64,000 nucleotides of DNA from Bacillota bacterium (GCA_023388635.1 JAEWFW010000016.1:62001-126000); one strand, 5' to 3'. Positions 9,901 to 17,450 are shown, counted from the stretch's first letter. The notes: generated by a model not told the origin, from the sequence alone. Translations and numbers: made by a program.

Positions 9901-11095
9901 CTTGCGTGTTTGTCAAAGAAGCCGCAGTTATTGATCCATTAATTTTTTGAGTGAGAGCTGCATACAAATTGGCACTACTACCCGGCACATCCACCGGAAC
10001 CGACCCTCTATTATCTTGTATTACAAACTCTAGCTGGTTTATAGCATCCAAAGAGTTAGCTGGATCTGTTGGATCAGGATAAGAACCTACCTTGTCAAAC
10101 TCTTGCATGTTTATCCCATTAAGCAAAATTCGTCCAGAAAACAGAATATTACCATCACCCGGCATAGCCGTTATTAGATTCAGATTTGTCTGATTGCTCG
10201 CTCCCCCAGGCTGAGAAATATCAATCTTCCCGCCTTCCGGTAAGTGATTACGATACAGATTTGTTCCATCAATAGCGGTGGCACTTATATAGGTAGACTG
10301 CATGTTCATAACGGATAGCCCCAGTCCGGTGATGACGTTAAGTACCACTTTACGAGTCAAAGTATGGACTCTACCCTGAGAATTCTTCGCAATTAACTCC
10401 AGTTCATTGACACCTGGCTTAAGAGGAACTATTGTAAAAAAGTCATTGGTAAAGTTATTGATCTGCACACTTTGCTCAGCGTTCGTCTCCGCGCCAAGTA
10501 AAGTTTTGTTCCGTATAATCAATTCGTTCGTATTATATGCAATGCCTGTCATGTTGACTTGAGCAACCGTCTGGTTACCACTTAAAGTGACAGTAATAAT
10601 ATTCTCATCCGAATCAATTGGTATGTTTCTGTCCATTCTCAGATTGGCTACCATTGGCGAGTCATTATAAAATACATAGAAAGGTACAATGCTCCACATA
10701 GAACCGGCTTGATGCTCAATTGTTATTTTGTTGAGTCCCACAAATAAATCAACATCAACAAACCGGAATCCATTATTTTCTTCTATTACTGGAGATGCTG
10801 ACGACGCATAGGACTGACCGGTATCCACTTGCTCCACTTTATATCGTATAGATTGTGGATCTGCTATTGCCCGATAAGTCCCGTTCAATGTAAAAAGTTT
10901 GCTATGAACCATAAGCGGATTCTCTTGCTGTTGTCCTTGCCCGTTTGGATAATATGGCTGTATGTTCCCGGTAGCAGCTTCAGCAGTACCCTGCGTCCCC
11001 GGCACCAGTGGTATGCCCGTCACAACCATCACGAGCGCCATAATCAAGGCGACGGCACGGATACGCTTTTGTTTGTTCGTGTATTGATTCATCAT
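6932..11095 (-). CDS. Large secreted S-layer homology (SLH) domain protein
   Basis: A 1387-residue secreted protein. I start it at the ATG at 11095, behind GGGAGGA at 11102-11108, rather than 13 codons upstream where there is no ribosome-binding site. A signal peptide follows (KQKRIRAVALIMALVMVV, then an Ala-x-Ala-type cleavage region near AEAA). The long middle looks like a chain of beta-sandwich/Ig-like modules with many FxxNGE- and GxNxLxL-type strands; this is pattern-based. Three SLH domains lie at about residues 1172-1222, 1245-1300 and 1320-1380, with TRGEFATIL, TREQAAVMIARAL and TRAEASVIATRL. SLH triplets bind secondary wall polymer, so the protein should coat the cell surface non-covalently. 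It is monocistronic, preceded by a strong sigma-D-like promoter and followed by a terminator, which links it to motility-phase expression. Confidence 0.88.
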   Translation of the reverse strand: MMNQYTNKQKRIRAVALIMALVMVVTGIPLVPGTQGTAEAATGNIQPYYPNGQGQQQENPLMVHSKLFTLNGTYRAIADPQSIRYKVEQVDTGQSYASSASPVIEENNGFRFVDVDLFVGLNKITIEHQAGSMWSIVPFYVFYNDSPMVANLRMDRNIPIDSDENIITVTLSGNQTVAQVNMTGIAYNTNELIIRNKTLLGAETNAEQSVQINNFTNDFFTIVPLKPGVNELELIAKNSQGRVHTLTRKVVLNVITGLGLSVMNMQSTYISATAIDGTNLYRNHLPEGGKIDISQPGGASNQTNLNLITAMPGDGNILFSGRILLNGINMQEFDKVGSYPDPTDPANSLDAINQLEFVIQDNRGSVPVDVPGSSANLYAALTQKINGSITAASLTNTQDGVAYVDFAVVIPEASFGGPSAWNHGKYTIVLKPKIYRNNPQNSTDYALATEFAYSFEFANHNLPQFSGVSVVANGEYIMEHNQPYGVSQESLELYLHHRKITSNNIKIRVYQAPYDIPANVDAIDESKGISVTAEEVRGDGERSLVKIRNLPSGNILVVAYVGDKGGDPKTQAMIVKRFLVAKGPAVTLKAGDGSYVTYNKEYVYDEKSMMAQTPPFTDGAFLAKYFQNMKIEVSSYSNPNLGDSANPITVEVNGEPVTIAFAPPSVPPGEPPIEGKLEGTLNLHTGANKVLDDQLNRVVVSFKDGSITSRTEFSFYVIMDGAPVIKAFKTHFEGDIDPVEHRFGDIVETDKDFVSIEGGAENFDEVTLFINGEIVATVKKDANGDLIPRQNYQTSYKYQLTWPSTVTSILEFEVRNLALDNQQNEGLIDQFHISLEVKKGTTVMSEKIIIMPKRDIFTVLAPFRQVVNNNLQPIIIKAPTASSVKIGKVEAQKISTKDEDTNHMSAYVMNYLRDRLYGENKINEEKLGAYVFYAEVPLKTGENKLKLTVTVGNDSYPGELVLFYAGTLAEGAVYQTDLRKNKISPKELGGAVSLSFPKNTLLQPRSSIMEGHTIPYELPDFWYDKSVLIGVANKYTGKVDRDISRSNLPLRNMLVGGSPNALDYYHYASELFYIDAGTLESPGGRLPFEGNMVTSRRERDVLVTNTRGTLTLKYNADVVQDASIHMTVMYHPGYAIDGQTQWRNIGGVVNAKNNTITVPFDGFGYYVVMKLSRSFNDVINHGWARRNIEAVFSKGIMANETPERFGPDRPITRGEFATILVKALEIEINDGPYDSDQFIKSPTRPTFDDVRPNMGLPFWDYKYIETAARAGIVQGKFPRRFVPNEFLTREQAAVMIARALEAKLARTPEQALTQLTKEFTDAPSIEYYALQSVAAISKTGIVVGKQNDPNDVSKGYSFLPKNTLTRAEASVIATRLMQYKKLLPDPL

Positions 11096-11183
11096 GTATT
11101 TTCCTCCCATTTGTTTTTCATGTGACCGTTGCAATATGTTCCTGACAAAATCCCATGTTTCTTAAATTTTTCGATTACCTATA

Positions 11184-11210
11184 CTATCGGCAGCTTCGGA
11201 GAAATTTTTA
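11184..11210 (-). promoter_or_regulatory. Sigma-D (motility sigma) promoter of the SLH gene
   Basis: On the minus strand TAAA (11210-11207) is followed after exactly 15 bases by GCCGATAG (11191-11184), against the SigD consensus TAAA-N15-GCCGATAT. The predicted start lies about 80 bases before the SLH start codon. The remainder of 11096-11425 is AT-rich, with a plus-strand promoter candidate at its right end. Confidence 0.7.
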
Positions 11211-11367
11211 AGTGCTGTGTGTGAAAATTATCTTCCAATACCTGCCTTAAAATCTTTCTAATTGGTGTTTCCTCACATTTTCGTAAATATTCACAAAAAT
11301 TGCTACCAAATAATTTTCTTTAATTTTTGGTTACATAGTCAGATAGAACTAGACTTTACTCCACTGT

Positions 11368-11396
11368 TTGTGTACACTTAGTATACTTCGTAGTAT
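11368..11396 (+). promoter_or_regulatory. Possible sigma-A promoter of the methyltransferase gene
   Basis: TTGTGT (11368-11373) and TAGTAT (11391-11396) are 17 bases apart, about 30 bases before the start codon. Each box matches the consensus only partly. Confidence 0.35.
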
Positions 11397-11425
11397 TTTA
11401 TAGTCCGTTTTCTGGAGGAAGTCAT

Positions 11426-12325
11426 ATGTCATTTTCTGTTCGTTTATGCAAAACCATGAATAAGCTATTCCCGACGCCAGTGCATCCTTTCAATTTAGCA
11501 AACGAAGGCAAGCAGACATACGCGGAATGGCAGTTTGAGCGCGGAGAAGAAACGATCCGCTTTTTTCACGATTTTACATCCACGCAAGAAATGTTTGCCA
11601 ATAAAATTGTCCTCGACATCGGATGCGGTGCCGGAGGCAAGACACTATATTACACAGCACAAGATGCGCGCTACGTATTCGGAATTGACCCGGTTGAGAA
11701 ATATAAAGCAATTGCCACCGAGCTGGCTGAAAAAAAAGCTCTGGCAGATAAAACCGAGTTCATCACAGGCGATGCGGCAAAAATGCCGTTCGAATCAAAT
11801 GTGATCGACACGATTATTATGAACGATGCGATGGAGCATGTCGATGACCCAATCGCCGTACTGAACGAATGCTACCGAGTATTAAAAAAAGGCGGGCGCT
11901 TATATATCAACTTCCCACCTTATCATCATCCGTACGGAGCCCATTTGTCCGATGTCATCGGCATTCCTTATGTACACAAATTGTTTGACGAGACGACATT
12001 GATCAATGTTTACAAAGACCTTGTCCAACCGTATCCTGATGCCGCCGAGCGCATTCAATTCCGCATCGGTCAACACCCTGACGGTAGGGAATATTTTTCA
12101 TATATTAACAAAATGACTTTAGAGAGGTTCGACAGAATCCTGTCAATCGTACCTTTTCAAGTGTTGCACTACAAATATGTACCTTTGCGTCCGTATTTGC
12201 GCACATTATCCTTAATGCCTGTCTTTCAAGAATACTTTGTAAAAATGGTCGTCTGTGTTCTGGAAAAAGCTTCTACAAAAACATGCATGAGTTTTGAAAA
12301 GGAAATTAAGAAGACTTATCAGTAG
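11426..12325 (+). CDS. Class I SAM-dependent methyltransferase
   Basis: A 299-residue cytoplasmic methyltransferase of the Methyltransf_11/25 type. Motif I is VLDIGCGAGGKTLYY at about residues 64-78, followed by the acidic residue at the end of strand 2 (FGIDP), FITGDAAKMPF, and IIMNDAMEHVDDP before VLKKGGRLYINF. The start is ATG at 11426 with GGAGG ten bases upstream. It stands alone on the plus strand and its last 20 bases overlap the end of the convergent fabZ gene. The substrate is unknown. Context between a surface protein and lipid/envelope genes could suggest an envelope sugar or lipid, but nothing in the sequence proves that. Confidence 0.85.
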   Translation: MSFSVRLCKTMNKLFPTPVHPFNLANEGKQTYAEWQFERGEETIRFFHDFTSTQEMFANKIVLDIGCGAGGKTLYYTAQDARYVFGIDPVEKYKAIATELAEKKALADKTEFITGDAAKMPFESNVIDTIIMNDAMEHVDDPIAVLNECYRVLKKGGRLYINFPPYHHPYGAHLSDVIGIPYVHKLFDETTLINVYKDLVQPYPDAAERIQFRIGQHPDGREYFSYINKMTLERFDRILSIVPFQVLHYKYVPLRPYLRTLSLMPVFQEYFVKMVVCVLEKASTKTCMSFEKEIKKTYQ

Positions 12326-12749
12326 GATTCTGAATGGCAAACATCAATTGCCCTTCTACGGCGACTTGTCCATTGACTTTCGCTACTGCATGTCCTTTGC
12401 CAATCGGTCCTTTGAGACGAATAATCTCGACGGATAATTCCAATGTATCACCTGGAACGACTTGTCTGCGTATGCGCAGGTCGTCAATACCGGCAAACAG
12501 CACAAGTTTGCCGCGATTCGCAGGTTCGATCAAAATTGCCACAGCTCCTACTTGCGCCAACGCTTCTACAACCAGAACGCCCGGCATGACCGGATATTCG
12601 GGGAAATGTCCCTGAAAAAACGGTTCATTCACAGTTACATTCTTCATGCCCACAGCACGTTTACCTGCTTCTACTTCCAAGACTCTGTCCACTAATAAAA
12701 ATGGATACCTATGCGGTATAATTTGTTTAATTTGTTCAATATCGAGCAT
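12306..12749 (-). CDS. fabZ: 3-hydroxyacyl-[acyl-carrier-protein] dehydratase
   Basis: FabZ removes water from 3-hydroxyacyl-ACP in type II fatty-acid synthesis. The 147-residue product starts MLDIEQIKQIIPHRYPFLLVDR, a standard FabZ opening, and carries the active-site HFPEYPVMPGVLVVEALAQ with the catalytic histidine and glutamate of the hot-dog fold. I chose the ATG at 12749, with GGAAG eight bases upstream, over two earlier methionines. It is the last gene of the mbl-flhO-flhP-side cluster, the same position as in B. subtilis. Its 3' end overlaps the convergent methyltransferase gene by 20 bases. Confidence 0.95.
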   Translation of the reverse strand: MLDIEQIKQIIPHRYPFLLVDRVLEVEAGKRAVGMKNVTVNEPFFQGHFPEYPVMPGVLVVEALAQVGAVAILIEPANRGKLVLFAGIDDLRIRRQVVPGDTLELSVEIIRLKGPIGKGHAVAKVNGQVAVEGQLMFAIQNPTDKSS

Positions 12750-12860
12750 GATCATCTTCCTTTCTATGCCTGCCAACATTTAACGCTCCCCAAAATGCAT
12801 GACGGGTTTGCTTTTGATATAAACTACAAATATCTCTCCCTGGGGAGGTTCATATAAAGG

Positions 12861-12892
12861 AACTTTGTAACACGCCTAGGTGCTACAAAGTT
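12861..12892 (-). terminator. Strong hairpin between the small membrane protein gene and fabZ
   Basis: AACTTTGTA (12861-12869) pairs perfectly with TACAAAGTT (12884-12892), with an inner CAC/GTG stem and a six-base loop. On the minus strand it lies just past the stop at 12903 and is followed by only a weak CCTTTATAT; on the plus strand it is followed by CTTTTT. It may terminate or attenuate transcription entering fabZ. Confidence 0.5.
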
Positions 12893-12902
12893 CTTTTTCA
12901 TT

Positions 12903-13115
12903 CTATCCGAAAATAATAAATAAAATATTACGCCAAGTGGAGAATTCAAACACTTCTCCCGATTGTCCTCCGCCATACTTGTATCCGACAGCCATCCCGA
13001 TCATAAAGACGACCACAATGACGATGAACAGTAGCATGAACTTCAGAATCGCAGCGAGTGTCTTCTCACCGGACGTCAATTTTCGTTTCTTTTTCGTTTT
13101 TGCATTCTCTGGCAT
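12903..13115 (-). CDS. Small single-pass membrane protein, EpuA-like (PF11772-type)
   Basis: A 70-residue protein with a Lys-rich N-terminus (TKKKRK), one membrane segment (about residues 22-46, FMLLFIVIVVVFMIGMAVGY) and a short C-terminal tail. Size, layout and position between flhP and fabZ match the EpuA family, often labelled 'DNA-directed RNA polymerase subunit beta' in databases although it is not a polymerase subunit. Start ATG at 13115 has GAGGGA upstream. Function unknown. Confidence 0.6.
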   Translation of the reverse strand: MPENAKTKKKRKLTSGEKTLAAILKFMLLFIVIVVVFMIGMAVGYKYGGGQSGEVFEFSTWRNILFIIFG

Positions 13116-13272
13116 AATGTCCTATCCCTCTTTGATACTTCAAAAGATATTTGTGTTCGCTTTTGAATTGTATCATGGATGTCGTTCAATTTCAAATTGA
13201 TGCTAATTGCCTTGTATCAACTACTTTAAGGTTACTTTCAGTTCCCTTACTTACGATCGCCCTCGATTGCTC

Positions 13273-14139
13273 TTACGCACGTATCGTATTAGTAATGCCC
13301 ATCATCGTATCGGTCGATTGAATCGCACGTGCTCCGAATTGCAACATGCGCTGCGCCGCGACCAATTCTGTCATTTCCCTAATCATGTCGACATTGGATG
13401 ACTCAACAAATCCTTGCTGAATACGCGCTTCTCGCAATATATCAGGATTATTCAGTGCATCCTGATAATTGCCAACAATATAATTGTTTTCTACATATAT
13501 ATTATTGCCTGCATGGTGCAGACTTTGTGGATTGCGAAAATTCACGACCATCAACTGTGTAAACGGAACAGCATCTTCATTTAAATATACATTGCCCCGC
13601 TCATCGACACGTACGCTTTCGACATCCTCAGTAAACTCAATCGGATTTCCATAGATATCTGACAGCTGATATCCTCTCGGGTCGACGAGTGTTCTATATC
13701 CTTGGCGCGCATCCACGCGGAAATTGCCATCCCGTGTGAAAGCATAGCCATATTGATCGTTATCATACACATCCATCGCCTCTTGGCTGACGCCCAGGCG
13801 CTGTGCCTGCTCATGGGATACCAGCAATTGGAACATGCCCGGTCCGGAAATTGCTAGATGGTGCGGATCACCGGTTTCCGTCAAATTGCCCATACTCATA
13901 TCGCGCGTCACTTCATTGACACGCACACCATGACCGTATTGTAAGCCTAACGGCGTTATACGTCCTTCTAAATTGACAACCTCATTCTGTTCCAGACGCT
14001 CGTGCAGCAAATCCTGAAAATTCGCCCGCTGCGCCTTATATCCAACAGTACTGATATTAGCTAAGTTATTGGAAATAGTGTCTACTTTCTTTTGTGCACT
14101 TTGCAATGTCGAAGCCGCTGCGTATAAAGAAATACTCAA
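13273..14139 (-). CDS. flhP: Flagellar basal-body rod protein FlhP (FlgF/FlgG family)
   Basis: A 288-residue axial flagellar protein. The N-terminus has the family motif SNNLANISTVGYK (about residues 23-35) and the C-terminus the matching SNVDMIREMTELVAAQRMLQFGAR coiled region by which rod and hook proteins pack. B. subtilis FlhO and FlhP form the distal rod/proximal hook region. The gene lies 17 bases behind flhO, clearly in one operon, downstream of mbl. Its start is a TTG at 14139, ten bases after AGAGGGG; no in-frame ATG fits the N-terminal alignment. The 13116-13272 gap downstream shows nothing clear. Confidence 0.92.
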   Translation of the reverse strand: MSISLYAAASTLQSAQKKVDTISNNLANISTVGYKAQRANFQDLLHERLEQNEVVNLEGRITPLGLQYGHGVRVNEVTRDMSMGNLTETGDPHHLAISGPGMFQLLVSHEQAQRLGVSQEAMDVYDNDQYGYAFTRDGNFRVDARQGYRTLVDPRGYQLSDIYGNPIEFTEDVESVRVDERGNVYLNEDAVPFTQLMVVNFRNPQSLHHAGNNIYVENNYIVGNYQDALNNPDILREARIQQGFVESSNVDMIREMTELVAAQRMLQFGARAIQSTDTMMGITNTIRA

Positions 14140-14156
14140 TGTCTTTTAACCCCTCT

Positions 14157-15041
14157 CTATACTCTTCCGATTTCATTGGCGATCTTATCAAGTGCCCGGT
14201 CATACGCCTGAATGACACGTTGGTTGGATTCGTAAGCGCGTTGTGCCGTCATCATATCGACAACCACTTGTGTTGGATCGACATTGGAGCCTTCAATCCA
14301 TGCCTGCTGAACCTGAACATTCGCTGCCACTCCCGGAACGAATCCCGCTCCGAGGAATTGCTGATTCGCCGCATACAATCCATGTCCCTCTTTCATCAGA
14401 CCAGGCAACTGCTCAGCAGCAAATTGCACGACATGCAGTTCGCCCTCTATAGCAGCGAAGCCAGGATCCTCAATCTCAAATCGTCCGTCAGGATACACGG
14501 TAATATTATCCTCACTGTTGAGTACAATCGGCTGTAAACCTGCCGCATCGCCTCCTTGGCGCTGCATGACAAATTCACCGTCTTGTGTCGTCAGATATTG
14601 TTCGCCGTTAACTTCACGAAGGCGGAAATTCCCACTGCGTGTATAGAACACTTCATCGCTGTCCAATTCCTTCTTCACAACAAAGAAATTCTTCTGTTCC
14701 TGTGTTCCATCGATGATAGCCATATCGAGATTTCTGCCTGTCTCTCTAATCGCACCTTGGGTAAAGCGCGTGACCATTTCCTCAATCGTTACCCCCTGAG
14801 CCAAAGTTCCTATGCTATAAGGGCGCATGCCAAATTTCGCTGCTGAACTTGCTCGATCGGGCAGATGAGCGCCTTCCTGTTTTCCCATAAAATATAATAA
14901 TTCCTCAGGGAATGTGCGCGACATCGCATTGTCACTTTTAAAGCCCGGCGTATTGACATTTGCCATATTGTTAATTGCCGTATCATGCAGCTTCTGCTGG
15001 ACTTTCATGCCCTGTGCCGCCGTATATAGTCCTCTTAACAT
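14157..15041 (-). CDS. flhO: Flagellar basal-body rod protein FlhO (FlgF/FlgG family)
   Basis: A 294-residue flagellar axial protein, starting MLRGLYTAAQGMKVQQ and carrying the ANVNTPGFK rod motif at about residues 27-35; the C-terminal SNVDPTQVVVDMMTAQRAYESN is typical of FlgG-like proteins. It would be exported by the flagellar type III apparatus and polymerise in the distal rod. ATG at 15041 follows GGGAGGA. It is first in a two-gene operon with flhP and has its own sigma-D-like promoter in the gap after mbl. Confidence 0.93.
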   Translation of the reverse strand: MLRGLYTAAQGMKVQQKLHDTAINNMANVNTPGFKSDNAMSRTFPEELLYFMGKQEGAHLPDRASSAAKFGMRPYSIGTLAQGVTIEEMVTRFTQGAIRETGRNLDMAIIDGTQEQKNFFVVKKELDSDEVFYTRSGNFRLREVNGEQYLTTQDGEFVMQRQGGDAAGLQPIVLNSEDNITVYPDGRFEIEDPGFAAIEGELHVVQFAAEQLPGLMKEGHGLYAANQQFLGAGFVPGVAANVQVQQAWIEGSNVDPTQVVVDMMTAQRAYESNQRVIQAYDRALDKIANEIGRV

Positions 15042-15135
15042 GCTTGTCCTCCCTCATTTCCCTCGCATAAATATAAATTGCAGCAGCAATAAAGCTACTG
15101 TACAGATCACATTCCTGCGTTCTACCGTATCCACA

Positions 15136-15162
15136 ATATCGGTCCCGATATGCGAAATATTA
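15136..15162 (-). promoter_or_regulatory. Sigma-D promoter of flhO-flhP
   Basis: On the minus strand TAAT (15162-15159), 15 bases, then ACCGATAT (15143-15136): 3 of 4 and 7 of 8 matches to the SigD consensus TAAA-N15-GCCGATAT. It lies between the mbl stop and the flhO start, about 90 bases upstream of the ATG. Confidence 0.6.
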
Positions 15163-15176
15163 ATAGTACCATCGAT

Positions 15177-16208
15177 TTATTTTGAGCGGAATATCCCTTT
15201 AGAATATTTGCTGATTTGCGTGCGCGACAACTTGTCGAGATTTTGCAGGGCGATTCCTGTTCCCTTGGCGACACACGCCATCGGGTCTTCTGCAACAAGC
15301 ACGGGCACGCGCAGTTCTTCTGTCAGCAGGCGATCAACGCCTTGCAGCAACGCTCCGCCGCCAGTCAGCATAATTCCCTTATCAATAATATCTGCCGCCA
15401 ATTCCGGCGGAGTCTTCTCTAGTACACTTTTAGCAGCGAGAACAATCGTTGCGATCGGCTCCTCTAATGCTTCGCGAATCTCTTCTGAACTGACGGATAT
15501 CGTCACAGGCAGCCCGCTGACGAGATCGCGTCCGCGGATTTCCATCGTCTGTTCTTCTAAGCCCGGGAACACCGTTCCGATCGTCATTTTTATGTTTTCT
15601 GCTGTACGTTCGCCGATCAGCAGTTTGTATTTATTTTTTATGTATCGTGTAACTGCCGCGTCAAACTTGTCCCCAGCCACCTTAATAGAAGTGGCGGTGA
15701 CGACATCTCCCATGGACAACACGGCTACATCTGTCGTTCCTCCGCCTATATCGATTACCATACTTCCGTTTGGCTCAAAAATATCAAGTCCTGCACCAAT
15801 CGCCGCAGCTTTCGGCTCTTCCATCAAATATATCTCTTTGCCGCCGCAACGCTCGGCTGCTTGCTTTACCGCCTTCTGTTCGACACTCGTAACATTTGTC
15901 GGCGTGCATATCATAATGCGCGGTTTCAGAAAAAGCTGTTGCCCGATCGTCTTTTTGATAAAATATTTAAGCATCGTTTCCGTTATATCAAAATCTGCGA
16001 TGACTCCATCCCGCAAGGGGCGTATAGCTATAATATTACCGGGGGTTCTTCCCAGCATTCTGCGTGCTTCCTCACCAACCGCCAAAACTTGATTCGTATC
16101 ACGGTCGATCGCAACGACAGACGGCTCATCAAGTACAATTCCTTTATCTTTTACATGGACTAATATATTAGCTGTTCCTAGATCAATTCCTATATCTTTG
16201 CCAAACAT
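15177..16208 (-). CDS. mbl: MreB-like cell-shape protein Mbl
   Basis: A 343-residue bacterial actin homologue that directs sidewall peptidoglycan synthesis along the membrane. Phosphate-1 motif KDIGIDLGTANILV lies at the N-terminus, then the phosphate-2 stretch VIDIGGGTTDVAVLS and the adenosine-binding GIMLTGGGALLQG. I start it at the ATG at 16208, which has GGGGAGGGG about ten bases upstream; a TTG seven codons earlier would lie inside that site. Its position directly after spoIIID identifies it as Mbl rather than MreB of the mreBCD operon. Confidence 0.93.
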   Translation of the reverse strand: MFGKDIGIDLGTANILVHVKDKGIVLDEPSVVAIDRDTNQVLAVGEEARRMLGRTPGNIIAIRPLRDGVIADFDITETMLKYFIKKTIGQQLFLKPRIMICTPTNVTSVEQKAVKQAAERCGGKEIYLMEEPKAAAIGAGLDIFEPNGSMVIDIGGGTTDVAVLSMGDVVTATSIKVAGDKFDAAVTRYIKNKYKLLIGERTAENIKMTIGTVFPGLEEQTMEIRGRDLVSGLPVTISVSSEEIREALEEPIATIVLAAKSVLEKTPPELAADIIDKGIMLTGGGALLQGVDRLLTEELRVPVLVAEDPMACVAKGTGIALQNLDKLSRTQISKYSKGIFRSK

Positions 16209-16287
16209 CGGGCCTCTGCCCCTCCCCAATTTAATACTCTAGTTATACACTTTTCGACAAAGAACGGTAAAATCCTTTACCAAATAT

Positions 16288-16548
16288 CTAAATATCAACT
16301 TTTTCTTTCAGGTATTTGTTTTTTGTGGCTTCTCCCCCCCGCAAATGACGAATTGACTTATGGTACTCAAGAATATTCTTTACCTTCTCAGCCAATTCTG
16401 GACTAATATCAGGCAAACGCTCTGCCAGATCCTTGTGAACAGTACTCTTGGAGACCCCGAATTTCTTTGCCAATTCACGAACTGTATCCTGTGTATCTAA
16501 AAAGTGATTCGCAATTTTTAAGGTCCGTTCTTTGATGTAATCATGCAA
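16288..16548 (-). CDS. spoIIID: Sporulation transcription factor SpoIIID
   Basis: An 86-residue DNA-binding protein that tunes the sigma-E regulon in the mother cell. It is almost identical in layout to B. subtilis SpoIIID: MHDYIKERT start, helix-turn-helix AKKFGVSKSTVHKDLAERL (about residues 27-45), basic C-terminal SIRHLRGGEATKNKY. The start codon must be TTG at 16548, nine bases after AGGAGG; an out-of-frame ATG overlaps four bases further on. A seven-G run (16334-16340 on the plus strand as C) encodes the Arg-Gly-Gly segment. It has its own sigma-E-type promoter and precedes mbl. Confidence 0.96.
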   Translation of the reverse strand: MHDYIKERTLKIANHFLDTQDTVRELAKKFGVSKSTVHKDLAERLPDISPELAEKVKNILEYHKSIRHLRGGEATKNKYLKEKVDI

Positions 16549-16581
16549 ACTTCCTCGCCTCCTACTAAGGAATGTTGATAC

Positions 16582-16609
16582 ATTATATGAGGCAGGAAAT
16601 CAGATATGC
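16582..16609 (-). promoter_or_regulatory. Sigma-E promoter of spoIIID
   Basis: On the minus strand GCATATC (16609-16603), 13 bases, then CATATAAT (16589-16582). This matches the SigE consensus KMATATT / CATACAMT at 6 of 7 and 7 of 8 positions. The predicted start leaves a leader of about 27 bases. spoIIID is a known SigE gene in B. subtilis. Confidence 0.7.
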
Positions 16610-16651
16610 ACAAAATGCGCCGGAAGAAGGAAGAAAACTTGGGAGCCGGGT

Positions 16652-16688
16652 AAAAAAAAAGAACGTAAGGGTTGTTCCCCTACGTTCT
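16652..16688 (-). terminator. Terminator overlapping the 3' end of spoIIQ
   Basis: Arms around AAGAACGTA and TACGTTCTT flank a short loop, followed on the minus strand by nine T. The spoIIQ stop codon TAG lies within the 5' arm, so gene end and terminator are fused. Confidence 0.9.
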
Positions 16689-17450
16689 TGGGTCGGATAT
16701 TGCCGGCAAAACAGAAACTGGATCGACAGGCTCTCCTGCCTTATACGCTTCGAAATACAAGTGGTTTGGCAAGCTGCTCTTAATTTCGCTTTTGCCTGCT
16801 TGACCGATAACTTCACCGGCCTTAACTTCGTCGCCCACTTCTACCGTCATTTCTGACAGACTGGCATAGACCGTTTCAAAATCTTCACCATGTGAGATCT
16901 TTATTTTCTTGCCATGCAGTACATCGTTTTCCGCCATGACAACTTTTCCGTCGGCAACGGCGTAAACTTCAAACTTCTCGCCGTCTTTGATGATATCAAT
17001 ACCATTGTTTGTGTACATCGTATTGTTATACTCATAGATTGCTTGCAGACGTACGTCGTCACTGGCGTTCTGATCATAAAACTGATGGACAATTTTCGCC
17101 TGATCCGTAATCTCCAAAGGCCACATTACCTGAGGCTCATCCGATGTCACCGGAACTGCTTCTTCCGGTGTCTGCTCAGACGCATCAAGGCTGTCTTCAC
17201 CTTGGGTATTCGAATCCTGTTGAGCGATTTGATCCGGTTGCTCCTGCTGATACTGTTGCTGCTCATTGAAGATACTGTCTTCCTTCGATAACTGGTAATT
17301 GCCTCCCGTATCGATTCGAGTCCACAAGAGCGTAACAATAAGTACAGAAGCTGCCAGATATAGTGCCGGGAATGCCCACCTTTTGGCTAATAATGCTTTC
17401 CACCATGGCACTTTAGAATTTGCATCTGGAATTTTATTTTCATTTTCCAT
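16680..17450 (-). CDS. spoIIQ: SpoIIQ-like forespore membrane protein with degenerate M23 domain
   Basis: A 256-residue protein with one N-terminal membrane segment (about residues 27-45), a Gln/Glu/Asp-rich linker (residues about 58-105) and a C-terminal LytM/M23 fold. In B. subtilis SpoIIQ and SpoIIIAH join forespore and mother-cell membranes across the septum. The metal site is degenerate here: the usual HxGxD is NNGID, and the HxH motif is HLYF, so it should be structural rather than a peptidase, as in B. subtilis. It sits between spoIID and spoIIID in the conserved order and has a sigma-F/G-like promoter. ATG at 17450 follows GAGGTGA. Confidence 0.88.
   Translation of the reverse strand: MENENKIPDANSKVPWWKALLAKRWAFPALYLAASVLIVTLLWTRIDTGGNYQLSKEDSIFNEQQQYQQEQPDQIAQQDSNTQGEDSLDASEQTPEEAVPVTSDEPQVMWPLEITDQAKIVHQFYDQNASDDVRLQAIYEYNNTMYTNNGIDIIKDGEKFEVYAVADGKVVMAENDVLHGKKIKISHGEDFETVYASLSEMTVEVGDEVKAGEVIGQAGKSEIKSSLPNHLYFEAYKAGEPVDPVSVLPAISDPRT

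Noticed and set aside
14914..16092. Long plus-strand open frame of 392 codons opposite mbl and flhO
   Set aside because: It is antisense to the well-identified mbl gene; its composition mirrors the other strand and there is no ribosome-binding site or recognisable domain.
16334..16340. Seven-G run in spoIIID as a phase-variation switch
   Set aside because: It encodes the conserved Arg-Gly-Gly stretch and is too short to suggest regular slippage.
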